Counted from the first letter of the stretch, positions 18,054 through 27,713 are shown. The stretch: 62,823 nucleotides of DNA from Magnetococcales bacterium (GCA_015232365.1 JADFZU010000009.1:1-62823), one strand, 5' to 3'. Numbers and translations: made by a program. The notes: a model not told the origin generated them from the sequence alone.

Positions 18054-20925
18054 AAAAACGGGTGGCAGCATTGGTTCCGGCCCTGGCTTTGGGTTGGACA
18101 ATAGGCATGGCATCACTGCCGATCAGCTCTTGATTGGTCATTTTGCCCAGCCTTTTCAACAGTGTTTCAACCTTGGCGGTTTTCAGGTTTTTCACCCTTA
18201 GGCTCTGGTTGATAAAATCGGTAGCTGCACCATTTTCTCCATCAACAGCAGTTATTTTGTCCAGAGACCATAACCTGACCATATTATCGGTTCCACCAGA
18301 GGCGATAAGCTCTTTGCCGGTTGAGATAGCAGTGGTAACAGCAAAATCCTTATGACCGGGAAGCCTGGCTTTTAATCGCCCATTTATTAAATCCCATAGT
18401 CTTAAAGTCTGGCGGTCATCACTGTGGGAGCCAGAGACCAGCCACCGACCATTAGCTCCCAAAGCCAGGGACCAGACCATGCGTTGATGGTGGCCCATAA
18501 GCCGCTTTTTAACAGTTTTTGTCGCCATATCCCAGATATGGATAGAGCTGTCGGCACTGCTGGAGTAGAGGTTTTTACCATCGGGAGAGAAGAGAAGAGA
18601 GCGAACCACATGGCTGTGCCCACGTAATTTTCCAAGGTCACTTCCGTCACTGCTGGAGTAGAGGCCCACGGTCATATCGTCACTGGCACTGGCTAAAATA
18701 GTACCGTCAGGGCTGAAGGCAACTCCGCCAACAGGTTTGCTGTTGTGACCGTCAATGCTGAACAGTTCCTGAAGAGATGGTATGGACCACAATTTGATTA
18801 TACCGTCATAACTTGATGTCGCCAGGGTTTTGCCATCTGGACTAAAAGCTGTGGCAAAAATCCAGTGGTCATGGGCATTTTCTCTCTGGGCTACCATTTC
18901 CCCGTTGCTTACATCCCAGACTCTTATCGCCCTGTCACGGCCAACAGAGGCAAGAATCTTGCCCATAGGATGAAAAGCCACTCCCCGCACTGTATCGTCA
19001 TGGGCCTCCTTATTTCCATCTTGCTTAAAGGTGAAAAGTTCTTTCATGGTTTCAAGGTTCCAACTGCGGATGGTCATATCATCGCCTGCTGAAACCAATA
19101 TATTATCACTGGGATGAAAGGCTACAGCTCTTACTGTGGCGGTGTGTCCTTGCAGTAGAGCCAGAGTTTTTTCTGCTTTGACCTGCCAAAGCCTTATGCT
19201 TCTATCCCGGCTGCCGGTAATAAGAAGTTTCCCAACTTGGTCAAAAGCCAGGCTGGTTACGTTGTGACCGTGACCAGGCAGGGTGGTTAGAGCTTGCCAT
19301 GAGCCTGTCTCCCAGAGCCGTACTGTCTCATCCAGACTAACCGACGCAAGCCTGTTGCCAGAGGGGTGAAAGGCTAGCCCCTCAACCGATTTATCGTGGC
19401 CGTCAAGCTCTGCAACTTTTTTGTTATCTTGCACATGCCAGATATATATTGTGGTATCCCAGCTCCCTATCGCCAGATAGTTTCCATCGGGAGATGTTGC
19501 CAAAGACCGTATTGGCTCGTTGAATTTTTTTAAGGGTTGCAGAGGTTTTTTTTCTGCTGTTTTTAGGTTTAACCGCCACAAGGTTCGATCATCACCACCA
19601 GCAATTATGGCTCTGCCTTGTCTGGTAAAAAGAAGAGCATTTAAACGCTGTTGAAAATCCTGGCTTTTTAAAATCCGGTTTTCCACCAGATCCCAGATTA
19701 TAAGCTTGCGATCCAGGGTGGCAACAGCCAGATACCGGTTATCATGGCTAAGGGCCATAGCGGTGATTGGGCTGTTGGTGGTTATCTCTGTCCTGCTGCT
19801 GGTCTGTTTCGGAAAAGACCAAAACCTAATCTTGCCGTCAGCCCCAGCAGTAAGCAACTGCTCGCCCTGGGGCGAAAAAATTATTGCTGATATTGATCCA
19901 TCATGGCCTTGCCAGCTTTTGCCGGGTCTGGTTTTGTTGCTGTTCCATATGGTCAACCTGCCGCTGTCAGAGCCTGAGACAAAATGCACCCCATTCGGCT
20001 CGAAGGCCACCGCCATAACCTCCTCTTCTGATCGATAGGTGGCTATCTGTGGAGCTTCCATCTCTAGAGATGCGAGAAAATCACTCTCTCTAGGGTTGGG
20101 TTTTTCTCCAGATAAAAGCCGGTGTTTCAGAGCGTGAGCACCATAAAACATGGCGACTCCGTCCCGGCCTGATTTAATAGCAGCTTTGGATTTTTTTAGT
20201 AGAAGGTCAGCAAAACGGTGGTTTTTTGCTGCCTCTGCTGCTATCCGGTCTTGGTAGCCGTCATACCAGACGGAGGTTAAAGCGGCTATTATTGTAGCGA
20301 CCAGTAGGGTCCAGCGGAAAATACGCCAAACCCGGCGACGTTTTTCCCGCTGTTTCAAAGCATCATAATCTACATCTAAAATACCGGCTAGCAGCTTGAT
20401 TAAAGCATCCCTTTTGCCATCCTTGCCGGGCCTGGCATCGGCAGCAATAGGTTCGGCAGGAACGTTGGTCACCTGGCAATCCATATCGACATGATAGCGT
20501 ATCGCCTCAGGAAAACACTCCAGCAGACCACTGTCAGGCTTGGCACTAGCACCGGGCTCTCCAGCAACTATCAGGCAGAAGACCCGGTGAAAGTTCCCCA
20601 GGGCTTTATAGTTTTTAACCTCCTGGTTTACCCAGTGTGATATTGCTGAGTTTGGCGAGCAGATCACCACCAGACTACGGGAGTTCTCCAGGGCGAGGTT
20701 AAGTTTATCCCCAAGACTGGCAGAGCCGGGAAGCTCTTCTCTATCTCGAAAAATAGGGAAGATCCGTTTCGGAACCGGTCCCTGCGGGGTGATTTTCCCG
20801 ACAAGTTGAGATGGAACCCGGTAGCTCTCCAGAGAGCGGTGCAGCCATTCGGCCCACTTGTGATCCTGGTGGCTATAGCTGATAAAAGACCAATATTTTT
20901 TTGGCTCTTCCGGCTGGCTCTCCAC
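18052..20925 (-). CDS. TIR domain - transmembrane - WD40 double-propeller protein
   Basis: A 957-residue protein. Residues about 10-150 form a TIR domain (YWSFISYSHQD, FRDREELPGS, then SPNSAISHWVNQEV with Glu102 at the NADase catalytic position). A basic stretch (KQREKRRRVWRIFR) precedes one transmembrane helix at about 202-222. Fourteen WD40 repeats follow (for example GNRLASVSLDETVRLWET and GKTLATSSYDGIIKLWSI), enough for two seven-blade propellers. The start is set at GTG 20925, seven bases after an AGAGG ribosome binding site and four bases after the upstream stop. A longer frame to 20991 would overlap the upstream gene by 62 bases. By the positive-inside rule the TIR domain is cytoplasmic and the propellers periplasmic. 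Function is unknown; bacterial TIR domains often degrade NAD or make cyclic ADP-ribose-type signals. Confidence 0.88.
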   Translation of the reverse strand: MESQPEEPKKYWSFISYSHQDHKWAEWLHRSLESYRVPSQLVGKITPQGPVPKRIFPIFRDREELPGSASLGDKLNLALENSRSLVVICSPNSAISHWVNQEVKNYKALGNFHRVFCLIVAGEPGASAKPDSGLLECFPEAIRYHVDMDCQVTNVPAEPIAADARPGKDGKRDALIKLLAGILDVDYDALKQREKRRRVWRIFRWTLLVATIIAALTSVWYDGYQDRIAAEAAKNHRFADLLLKKSKAAIKSGRDGVAMFYGAHALKHRLLSGEKPNPRESDFLASLEMEAPQIATYRSEEEVMAVAFEPNGVHFVSGSDSGRLTIWNSNKTRPGKSWQGHDGSISAIIFSPQGEQLLTAGADGKIRFWSFPKQTSSRTEITTNSPITAMALSHDNRYLAVATLDRKLIIWDLVENRILKSQDFQQRLNALLFTRQGRAIIAGGDDRTLWRLNLKTAEKKPLQPLKKFNEPIRSLATSPDGNYLAIGSWDTTIYIWHVQDNKKVAELDGHDKSVEGLAFHPSGNRLASVSLDETVRLWETGSWQALTTLPGHGHNVTSLAFDQVGKLLITGSRDRSIRLWQVKAEKTLALLQGHTATVRAVAFHPSDNILVSAGDDMTIRSWNLETMKELFTFKQDGNKEAHDDTVRGVAFHPMGKILASVGRDRAIRVWDVSNGEMVAQRENAHDHWIFATAFSPDGKTLATSSYDGIIKLWSIPSLQELFSIDGHNSKPVGGVAFSPDGTILASASDDMTVGLYSSSDGSDLGKLRGHSHVVRSLLFSPDGKNLYSSSADSSIHIWDMATKTVKKRLMGHHQRMVWSLALGANGRWLVSGSHSDDRQTLRLWDLINGRLKARLPGHKDFAVTTAISTGKELIASGGTDNMVRLWSLDKITAVDGENGAATDFINQSLRVKNLKTAKVETLLKRLGKMTNQELIGSDAMPIVQPKARAGTNAATRF

Positions 20926-20929
20926 TATT

Positions 20930-22114
20930 CTACCTCTGCTCAAGAATAAGTTCTGCGATACGCTGGTTGCCGTTGGCAGTGACATGGGCAAAATCTATGT
21001 AGAACAGCTCATCACCATCAAAGAGGCTGCTGGCATCGGTAATCCACTCTACATCTAGTTTTTTAATGCCTTTCAGCAAGAGGGGATAGACCGCTCTATA
21101 TTGGGCTGGCAACTCCGAACCCCAGTAGGCAAGCTCTTGTTCAATATGGTCCAGCCGCGGGTTTGCAAAGAGGGCTACCGGTTGTAGAACTGCTTGGAAG
21201 CTCCCACCGGCCTTTGTTACCAGATCATGGGCCAGTTGCCAGTTTTTCAGTAGATTATCAGCAACCATCTGTGCTTTTGCCGGATCTTTATGGCAGGTCC
21301 AGTGCTCTCGGTCCCAAGAGGATGTTTTTCTTGGGCTTTTATCACGCTTTAGCTCAATAAAAAGATTCTGGATAGCCCCTATAAACAACCCTCGAAAACT
21401 ATCCAGCAGGCCCGGCCCCTCCTGTTGCAGCTTCCGGGCTTGGGGGTAGGCATTTATCATACGTCGCATCTTTTTCTCGCGGTTGTGGCTGTTGAGGCCG
21501 GTGTCAGCCCGGCAGTTAACCGCAACATCATTTACCCCATCATAGAAGAGCACATCGCCCAAATGTTCCCCACTAGAGAGCAAATTGAGCAGTAGAGCCA
21601 GCTCCTGGCGGCTGTTGTAGCTAAACTGACCATGGTTATAGACTGCGGTATTGGGCTGTTTGGCATTGAATAAAGCCGGTATGGTATCTTTATCCTCAAC
21701 ACCAACCCCCCACATTGTAGAGCCTCCAAAAAATCTTTTTACAACATTACTGTTTCTATCTGCTAACAGGGGCGGGTAGACCCTCTCTCCAGAAGCAGCA
21801 ATTGTTACGGTTTTGCCCTGGTACGGTTCCATACTCCAGGCTACATATGGTCTGTAGGTGGCCTGGAGGCGGTCAAGATCACGATAGATCTCTCTTGCTC
21901 TATTTTTATCGTTATAGTTGGGCAGGCGAAAACGGAACTGATTACGGGTGTAGTCGGGGAGCTTATCACCATTGGCAAAAATATCTAGCTTCTCTTTTTC
22001 TTGTAAAAAGGAGAGAACTATAGCTGCAGTAAAATTTATCAGCAGTAGTGTAACAGTAAAAACAGATATCCAGATGGTAATTAGGCGAAAAGTAGAAACT
22101 GGTTTATTATTCAT
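20930..22114 (-). CDS. Membrane-anchored SGNH/GDSL-like hydrolase
   Basis: A 394-residue protein with one N-terminal transmembrane helix (about 10-35) and an SGNH-like domain outside the membrane. Block I is FFGGSTMWGVGV (Ser in GGST), block III is YDGVNDV (Gly and Asn in GxND), and block V is IDFAHVTANGN with the Asp-x-x-His pair. All four SGNH catalytic elements are therefore present. Substrate is unknown: such proteins deacetylate or deacylate cell-surface polysaccharides or lipids. The gene lies 4 bases upstream of the TIR-WD40 gene, so the two form an operon. Its promoter faces the divergent cyclase gene across a repeat copy. Confidence 0.75.
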   Translation of the reverse strand: MNNKPVSTFRLITIWISVFTVTLLLINFTAAIVLSFLQEKEKLDIFANGDKLPDYTRNQFRFRLPNYNDKNRAREIYRDLDRLQATYRPYVAWSMEPYQGKTVTIAASGERVYPPLLADRNSNVVKRFFGGSTMWGVGVEDKDTIPALFNAKQPNTAVYNHGQFSYNSRQELALLLNLLSSGEHLGDVLFYDGVNDVAVNCRADTGLNSHNREKKMRRMINAYPQARKLQQEGPGLLDSFRGLFIGAIQNLFIELKRDKSPRKTSSWDREHWTCHKDPAKAQMVADNLLKNWQLAHDLVTKAGGSFQAVLQPVALFANPRLDHIEQELAYWGSELPAQYRAVYPLLLKGIKKLDVEWITDASSLFDGDELFYIDFAHVTANGNQRIAELILEQR

Positions 22115-22157
22115 AGCAAATCAACTATTCTCTATCACCGTTAGAAGTTTACCATTA

Positions 22158-22320
22158 TCCAGATTCGGCAGTTATTTGTACATCACTGGCACGACTTCTT
22201 GATTCACCTGGCAAATCAGAAAAAAGTCTCATCACTAACAAGGAGGCTTCAATTTTTACTGATTCACCAAACAAACCAATATGTTATGCCGTTAATGCAC
22301 CCGCAACCGCCTAATCTATG
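22158..22320 (-). repeat. Dispersed palindromic element, copy B (longest)
   Basis: Begins with AGATTCGGCAGTTATTTG and ends with GCAACCGCCTAATCT, so the two ends are imperfect inverted repeats (ATTCGGCAGTT against ATTAGGCGGTT). The interior on the minus strand carries CATATTGGTTTGTTTGGTG, then AATTGAAGCCTCCTTG and TTAGTGATGAG, matching copy A. It also carries a second GGTGAATCA direct repeat that bounds the segment missing from copy C. It sits in the divergent promoter region between the SGNH and cyclase genes. Confidence 0.7.
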
Positions 22321-22361
22321 ATTATTGCCCACTATTCCAAGAAAGGAAAGCGTTAAAACCT

Positions 22362-24176
22362 GTGGAGATCTCTACCCCCGCACCTTCAGCCAGTGAACTG
22401 CTTGCCAAAGTCAAAAAAGCCAATAACAGTGCCGAGTATCTGTTGGCCTATGATCAGGCCATGTCCGGTCTTGAGATCTACCCCTTAGATGTAAATCTCA
22501 AGTTTCAGGCGGTTCTGGCTCTGGCTCGGAGTGGTGCCACAGGGCGGGCAAGGGAGGCGTTTAATGAGTTGGGCCTTGCCGGTAGCAGCGATGAAGATAC
22601 CGCCTCATTGGCGGCACGAATATTAAAAGACCGTTTTTTTAGTTCTACAACTCTTAGGGATCTAGGGGCGGCCACCGAGTCGGCTAACGGTTATGAGAAG
22701 GTCTATCTCCGAACAGGGGGTTATTATCCTGCCATAAACGCCGCCTCCATGTGGCTGTTTGCTGGAGATAGAGACCGTTCTGCCCAGCTTGCTGCAGAGA
22801 CTTTGGAGATTATCAGCCAAAAGGGTTCTGTGGATGTTGGCGAGCAATACTGGCTTGAGGCTACCAAGCTTGAGGCCATGCTTCTGCTGGAGGATATGCA
22901 TGGTACTGAAGAGCAGATTAAAAAAATCTCAATCCTGGCAAAGCACAACATCTCAGATCTAGCCTCGACCCGAACACAGCTAAAACGAATCTGCAAATTT
23001 TTAAACTTGGATTGTGGCTTTCTCAAGCTTTTAAAGCTACCTAAAGTTCTGCACTATACCGGTCATATGATCGCCCCACCTGGAGGAAGAGGCCGTTTTA
23101 GCTCAGAGTCAGAACAGCGGGTGGCCGAGGAGATAGCCGCTAAGCTTGAGGAGTTAAATGTAGGTTTTGCTTACGGCTCTCTAGCTTGTGGCGGAGATAT
23201 CTTGATAGCTGAAGCCCTGTTGCAACGAGGGGCTGAGCTGCATATTGTTTTCCCCTTTGATATTGATGAGTTTAAACAGATATCGGTTTTGGGCGGTGGC
23301 GATGGTTGGCTGACACGGTTCAACCAGATCAAAGATAGGGCCTCATCAATCACATTTGCCAGTGAGGGCCGCTATCTTGGTGATAACACAATTTTTGCCT
23401 ACACCTCTATGATTGCAATGGGTCTGGCTAAAATTAGGGCACAGAATCTCCACAGCAAACCCCATCAGTTGGCTGTTTGGGATGGTAAAAAGGCGGATGG
23501 GGTTGCCGGAACTGCTGCCGACATAGATTACTGGCAAAAACATGGTTTGGAGAGCCATGTCATCGACTCCGGTCCTCCAGCTATGGGTGTAGCTGCAAAA
23601 GCCACCCCTGCCAAAGAGCGAAAAGCCGTCAAACGGGCTTTGGTTCCGGTACTGTTTACCGACATGAAAAGTTTTAGCCGCTTTGGTGAAGAGGAGGTGA
23701 TGATTTTTATCGATGAGGTGATGGGGAAACTGGCAAAAATAATCAACCGTCATAAGGATGGAATTCTCTATCGCAATACCTGGGGAGACGCTATTTTTCT
23801 GGTATTTGCGGATGTCACTACTGCCATTGATTGTGTATTGGAGCTACAGGCATCACTCTGGAAAATGCCTCTTGGTGAGATGGGTCTGCCCCATGATACT
23901 GGAATGCGGATGGCTATGCATGCCGGTCCGGTTTTTGAAAGTTATGATCCTATTCTTGACAAAAAGGCATATTTTGGAACAACCCTGACCAGGGCTGCTA
24001 GAATGGAGCCAATTACCCCGGTGGGTGAGATCTATGTCTCTGATGCTTTTGCTGCACTTGCCACCTTCGAGGGGCCAAAAGATGTCAGTTGTGAATATGT
24101 TGGTCATATGCCAACAGCTAAAAAATTTGGTCGGATGCGGATGTTTCACCTCAAGAAAACCGCTGAGCATGTTTAG
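22362..24176 (+). CDS. Helical repeat - SLOG-like - class III nucleotide cyclase
   Basis: A 604-residue soluble protein with three parts. Residues about 10-210 are helical, TPR-like. Residues about 225-400 form a Rossmann-like, SLOG-type region (LHYTGHMIAPPGG, FAYGSLACGGDILIAEALL, ELHIVFPFDIDEF). Residues about 425-590 form a class III nucleotide cyclase. Metal-binding Asp434 (FTDMKSF) and Asp476 (NTWGDAIFLVF) are present, as is the catalytic Arg547. The usual transition-state Asn is Thr543, and the base-selecting Lys and Asp positions hold Asn and Thr (NTWGD, GTTLT). The product could thus be unusual, or activity low. The start is GTG with an AGGAAAG rather far upstream. It is divergent from the TIR operon and overlaps the next gene by 8 bases. 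Confidence 0.82.
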   Translation: MEISTPAPSASELLAKVKKANNSAEYLLAYDQAMSGLEIYPLDVNLKFQAVLALARSGATGRAREAFNELGLAGSSDEDTASLAARILKDRFFSSTTLRDLGAATESANGYEKVYLRTGGYYPAINAASMWLFAGDRDRSAQLAAETLEIISQKGSVDVGEQYWLEATKLEAMLLLEDMHGTEEQIKKISILAKHNISDLASTRTQLKRICKFLNLDCGFLKLLKLPKVLHYTGHMIAPPGGRGRFSSESEQRVAEEIAAKLEELNVGFAYGSLACGGDILIAEALLQRGAELHIVFPFDIDEFKQISVLGGGDGWLTRFNQIKDRASSITFASEGRYLGDNTIFAYTSMIAMGLAKIRAQNLHSKPHQLAVWDGKKADGVAGTAADIDYWQKHGLESHVIDSGPPAMGVAAKATPAKERKAVKRALVPVLFTDMKSFSRFGEEEVMIFIDEVMGKLAKIINRHKDGILYRNTWGDAIFLVFADVTTAIDCVLELQASLWKMPLGEMGLPHDTGMRMAMHAGPVFESYDPILDKKAYFGTTLTRAARMEPITPVGEIYVSDAFAALATFEGPKDVSCEYVGHMPTAKKFGRMRMFHLKKTAEHV

Positions 24177-24954
24177 CCAGGAAAAAAAGCGGTTTGGTTG
24201 TTCAAAAGGGGTGTTTCTACTCTCCTTTTTTGGCCTGGAGTTGCTGCTGCTTTTAATCCCCTGGCTCTCTTCCCAGCCGGTTGCCAGCCCTAGGAATATG
24301 GTACAGTTTGAAGGCATTGATTTTCTGGTATATAAGACTTCATCTAACGAGAAAATCCAGTTTTTCTGGCGTGATGGTAACGGCTCCCTCTACAACACTC
24401 TCTCTGCGGTAAAAGAGGCGGTGCAGTCAGAGGATAAAACACTGCTGTTTGCGACCAATGGGGGGATGTATCATTTCAATAGACACCCGGTGGGGCTTTA
24501 CATAGAGGATGGGGCTGTTATCTCTCCTTTGAACCTTGAGGATAACTGGGGAAATTTTTTTCTTAAACCCAACGGTATTTTTGCTACTACCAAGAGCGGT
24601 CCGGTTGTTGTCGACTCAACCGAGTTTTCTACATTGAAAAATGTCATTAATGCTACTCAGTCTGGCCCTCTGTTGCTGAAGATGGGTAAAATCCATCCGG
24701 CTTTCAAGATAAACTCCACCAGTGTATTTATTCGTAGCGGGGTGGGTGTTACCCCAGAGGGCAGGACAGTTTTTGCTATTTCACTCAAACCGGTAAATTT
24801 TTATCAATTTGCCAGACTATTTAGAGATAAGCTGGGGGTAGACAATGCTCTCTATCTGGATGGGGATATCTCCCAGGTCTATCTGCCCGAATCTCCCGCC
24901 ATGGGAAAGGAGAATATGTTCGGTCCTATTATTGGAGTTGTTGCAACTAAATAG
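24169..24954 (+). CDS. Phosphodiester glycosidase family (NAGPA/DUF2233) protein
   Basis: A 261-residue protein with an N-terminal transmembrane or signal helix (FLLSFFGLELLLLLIPWL). It carries the NAGPA-type fold signature: TNGGMYHFNRHPVGLYIEDG near the middle and ALYLDGDISQVYLP near the end. Relatives hydrolyse sugar-1-phosphodiesters such as uncovered N-acetylglucosamine links, or act on exopolysaccharide. The start is set at the ATG overlapping the cyclase stop (ATGTTTAG) by 8 bases, because the open frame further upstream lies inside the cyclase. Export across the inner membrane is expected. Co-transcription with the cyclase is very likely but a functional link is unclear. Confidence 0.8.
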   Translation: MFSQEKKRFGCSKGVFLLSFFGLELLLLLIPWLSSQPVASPRNMVQFEGIDFLVYKTSSNEKIQFFWRDGNGSLYNTLSAVKEAVQSEDKTLLFATNGGMYHFNRHPVGLYIEDGAVISPLNLEDNWGNFFLKPNGIFATTKSGPVVVDSTEFSTLKNVINATQSGPLLLKMGKIHPAFKINSTSVFIRSGVGVTPEGRTVFAISLKPVNFYQFARLFRDKLGVDNALYLDGDISQVYLPESPAMGKENMFGPIIGVVATK

Positions 24955-25074
24955 CCGATATAGAGTCGAAGCAGGGTAGAAGTAAGCGGTTTCTAGATTA
25001 TTTGTTGCTTGTAGTTGTATGTGTAAATTATTATCATGTTTTCATTCTAAAAGTTAAGGATCAGGCGATTTTTT

Positions 25075-27186
25075 ATGGCTTTATCTTCTGATACAGAAAA
25101 GTGCAAACGCATAAGTGATGATTTGCTCAGCAGTCAGGAACATCTGAATAAAGTTCAGGAGATTGCCCACCTTGGTAGTTGGAGTTGGGATATTCTCAAT
25201 AATACTTTGCTCTGGTCAGATGAAGCCTACCGGATTTTTGGCCTATCTCCAACAGGCTCTTTTCAAACTTACGAAGCTTTCATAAAGTCTGTTCACCGGG
25301 AAGACCGGGCTAAACTTAAAGAGGCAGTCAAAAGTGCCCTGGCTGATCCTGATTATCGCTACGAGTTAGAACACAGGGTGGTGCGTCCAGACGGTAGCGA
25401 ACGGGTAGTTATGGAGCGGGGCAAGGTGGAGTGGGATAGTTTTGGTAAACCCATTAGTATGATGGGAACAGTCCATGACATAACCAACATCCGCTCGGTT
25501 GAAGACCAGCTAAAACTTGTGCAGATAGTTCTGAACAGCTCAGATGAGGGTGTCTTCATCTCTGATTCGCAAAACAAGATTATCTCAGTCAATCAATCTT
25601 TGTGCAAACTCTACGGTTATGACTCCGCAGAGATGCTGGGTCAAAGACCCTCTATTTTTAAATCTGACCGTCAGGACAAAGAGTTTTATACCGAGTTGTG
25701 GCAGACCCTTGTCGATAAAGATGAGTGGACAGGAGAGATGTGGAACCGGAGAAAAAATGGCGAAACCTTTCCGGTTAAAACCACAATCCAGGCAGTTCGG
25801 AACAAGTTTGGTGAGGTGAGCAATTTTGTCTGTATCTACAAAGACCTCTCTGACATCAAACAGCGTGATGAAGAGTTGGTCTACTCAACAACCCATGATG
25901 TACTCACCTCTCTACCTAATCGGCAGCTCTTTCTTGACCGTCTCCGCCAGGCTATCCGCCAGGCACACCGTGAAGATTCCCGTGTTAGTGTTTCGGTGCT
26001 TAATATTGACCTTTTCAAGAAGATCAACGATAGCCTAGGCCATACCCATGGCGATGAGTTGTTGAAGATGATTGCCCAACGTCTTAAAAACAGTGTCAGA
26101 CAGGAGGATACGGTCAGCCGCCTAGGAGGGGATGAGTTTTCGATCATCCACCCTAACGCAGGTAATGTTGAAGCTGTTGCCCTGATGATGCAGAGGATTT
26201 TTGATGGTTTTGCCAAACCTTTCTATCTGGCAGGTAAGGAGTTTTACATTACATTATCAACAGGAATTACACTCTACCCCGAAGATGGCATGGACCCGGA
26301 TAAGATGCTTAGAAATGCCGACCTTGCAATGAACCGGGCAAAAGATGTTGGTCGAAGCAACTTCCAGTTTTTTACCAGTACTCTCGACGATAGAGCCACC
26401 AACCGTCTGACCATAGAGAATGATATGCGTCTAGGGTTGAAAAGGGGTGAGTTTTTTCTCAACTATCAACCCAAGGTAGACCTTTCTACTGGGCAGATAA
26501 CCGGTATGGAGTCTTTGTCACGTTGGAAGCCCAGTGGCAAGGACCAGGTATCGCCAGTTGAGTTTATCCCTATTGCCGAAGAGACAGGTCTTATAGTCCC
26601 TCTTGGCGATTTTATTCTTAGAGATGCCTGCTTTCAGACTAAAAATTGGCTTGATATCAATCCCAATCTCCGTGTTGCCGTAAACCTGTCAGCCAGTCAG
26701 TTTCGCCAGAAAAATCTTCTGATGCGTCTTGACTCAGCATTGCGAGATAGTGGTCTGCCGCCGGAAAAGTTGGAGATTGAGATCACTGAAAGTATGTTGG
26801 TGGACAATATAGATGAGGTTATCAATATATTATGTAAGATTAAAGAGCGTGGCATAACCATAGCCATGGATGATTTTGGCACCGGATATTCATCTCTGAG
26901 TGTTCTAAAACGATTTCCTCTGGATACCCTGAAAATAGACCAATCTTTTGTCCGTGATCTTACCGTTGACTCCGATGATGCCCAGATTGTCACTGCTATT
27001 ATCTCTATGGCGAAAAGTCTCCATCTAAAGGTAGTCGCTGAAGGTGTTGAGACAAAGGAGCAGTTAATGTTTTTGACTGAGAGAGAGTGTGATATGATGC
27101 AGGGATATTACTTTAGCAAACCTCTGGTAGAAGATGATTTCAGTGCACTTTTAACACAAAAAAAGAGCCTTCTAGATATAGGCTGA
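25075..27186 (+). CDS. PAS-PAS-GGDEF-EAL cyclic di-GMP enzyme
   Basis: A 703-residue cytoplasmic protein. A PAS domain with PAC motif (residues about 20-145, LGSWSWDILNNTLLWS) and a second PAS (about 147-265) are followed by a GGDEF domain. Its active-site motif is intact (RLGGDEFSI, Gly351), suggesting diguanylate cyclase capacity. An EAL domain begins at Glu479 (GMESLSRW, ESL in place of EAL) and keeps the catalytic motifs MDDFGTGYSSL, LKIDQSF and GYYFSKP, suggesting phosphodiesterase activity. Both activities may be present and be switched by the PAS ligand or redox state. An AAGGATCAGG ribosome binding region precedes the ATG. The gene is followed 26 bases later by rubrerythrin, so read-through is possible. 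Confidence 0.94.
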   Translation: MALSSDTEKCKRISDDLLSSQEHLNKVQEIAHLGSWSWDILNNTLLWSDEAYRIFGLSPTGSFQTYEAFIKSVHREDRAKLKEAVKSALADPDYRYELEHRVVRPDGSERVVMERGKVEWDSFGKPISMMGTVHDITNIRSVEDQLKLVQIVLNSSDEGVFISDSQNKIISVNQSLCKLYGYDSAEMLGQRPSIFKSDRQDKEFYTELWQTLVDKDEWTGEMWNRRKNGETFPVKTTIQAVRNKFGEVSNFVCIYKDLSDIKQRDEELVYSTTHDVLTSLPNRQLFLDRLRQAIRQAHREDSRVSVSVLNIDLFKKINDSLGHTHGDELLKMIAQRLKNSVRQEDTVSRLGGDEFSIIHPNAGNVEAVALMMQRIFDGFAKPFYLAGKEFYITLSTGITLYPEDGMDPDKMLRNADLAMNRAKDVGRSNFQFFTSTLDDRATNRLTIENDMRLGLKRGEFFLNYQPKVDLSTGQITGMESLSRWKPSGKDQVSPVEFIPIAEETGLIVPLGDFILRDACFQTKNWLDINPNLRVAVNLSASQFRQKNLLMRLDSALRDSGLPPEKLEIEITESMLVDNIDEVINILCKIKERGITIAMDDFGTGYSSLSVLKRFPLDTLKIDQSFVRDLTVDSDDAQIVTAIISMAKSLHLKVVAEGVETKEQLMFLTERECDMMQGYYFSKPLVEDDFSALLTQKKSLLDIG

Positions 27187-27212
27187 ATATTAATTCATAA
27201 AGGAGAAAAATT

Positions 27213-27713
27213 ATGTCGACCAACGATAATCTTCAAGCAGCATTTGCTGGTGAGAGCCAGGCCAACCGTAAATATCTGGCTTTTGCCGATAAAGCCGAAA
27301 AAGAGGGTTTTGCCCAGGTAGCAAAACTATTCCGGGCTGTGGCAGATGCCGAAACCATCCATGCCCACTCTCATCTAAGGGTTTTGGACGGTGTTAAGGG
27401 AACTGCTGAAAATCTTGGTGAGGCGATCTCTGGTGAGTTCCATGAGTTCACCGAAATGTACCCTGGTTTTATTGATACTGCTGAAGCTGAAGGGAATAAA
27501 AATGCGGTACGCTCTATGAATAATGCCATGGAGGTGGAAAAAACCCATCACAAACTTTTTCAGCAGGCTCTGGCAGCAGTAGAGTCTGGACAAGATTTAG
27601 AAAACCTACAGATTTACGTCTGCCCGGTTTGCGGTCATACCGAGATCGGCACGCCTCCAGATACCTGCCCGGTTTGTAGTGTCAAGAAAGATAGATTCTA
27701 CGCTATTGATTGA
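27213..27713 (+). CDS. rbr: Rubrerythrin
   Basis: A 166-residue di-iron peroxidase. The four-helix ferritin-like domain carries the Glu/His ligands ([42 protein letters not shown]). The C-terminal rubredoxin-like knuckle has two CPVC-type pairs (YVCPVCG and [10 protein letters not shown]) binding one iron. It reduces hydrogen peroxide to water in the cytoplasm and is typical of anaerobes and microaerophiles. A strong ribosome binding site (AAAGGAG) precedes the ATG. A rubredoxin-glutamate synthase fusion starts 29 bases downstream, a plausible electron donor partner. Confidence 0.95.
   Translation: MSTNDNLQAAFAGESQANRKYLAFADKAEKEGFAQVAKLFRAVADAETIHAHSHLRVLDGVKGTAENLGEAISGEFHEFTEMYPGFIDTAEAEGNKNAVRSMNNAMEVEKTHHKLFQQALAAVESGQDLENLQIYVCPVCGHTEIGTPPDTCPVCSVKKDRFYAID

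Noticed and set aside
18052-24176. A canonical Pycsar or Thoeris defence system
   Set aside because: The TIR protein has no cyclic nucleotide-binding or SLOG domain, and the cyclase has an unusual three-part architecture, so no known type fits.
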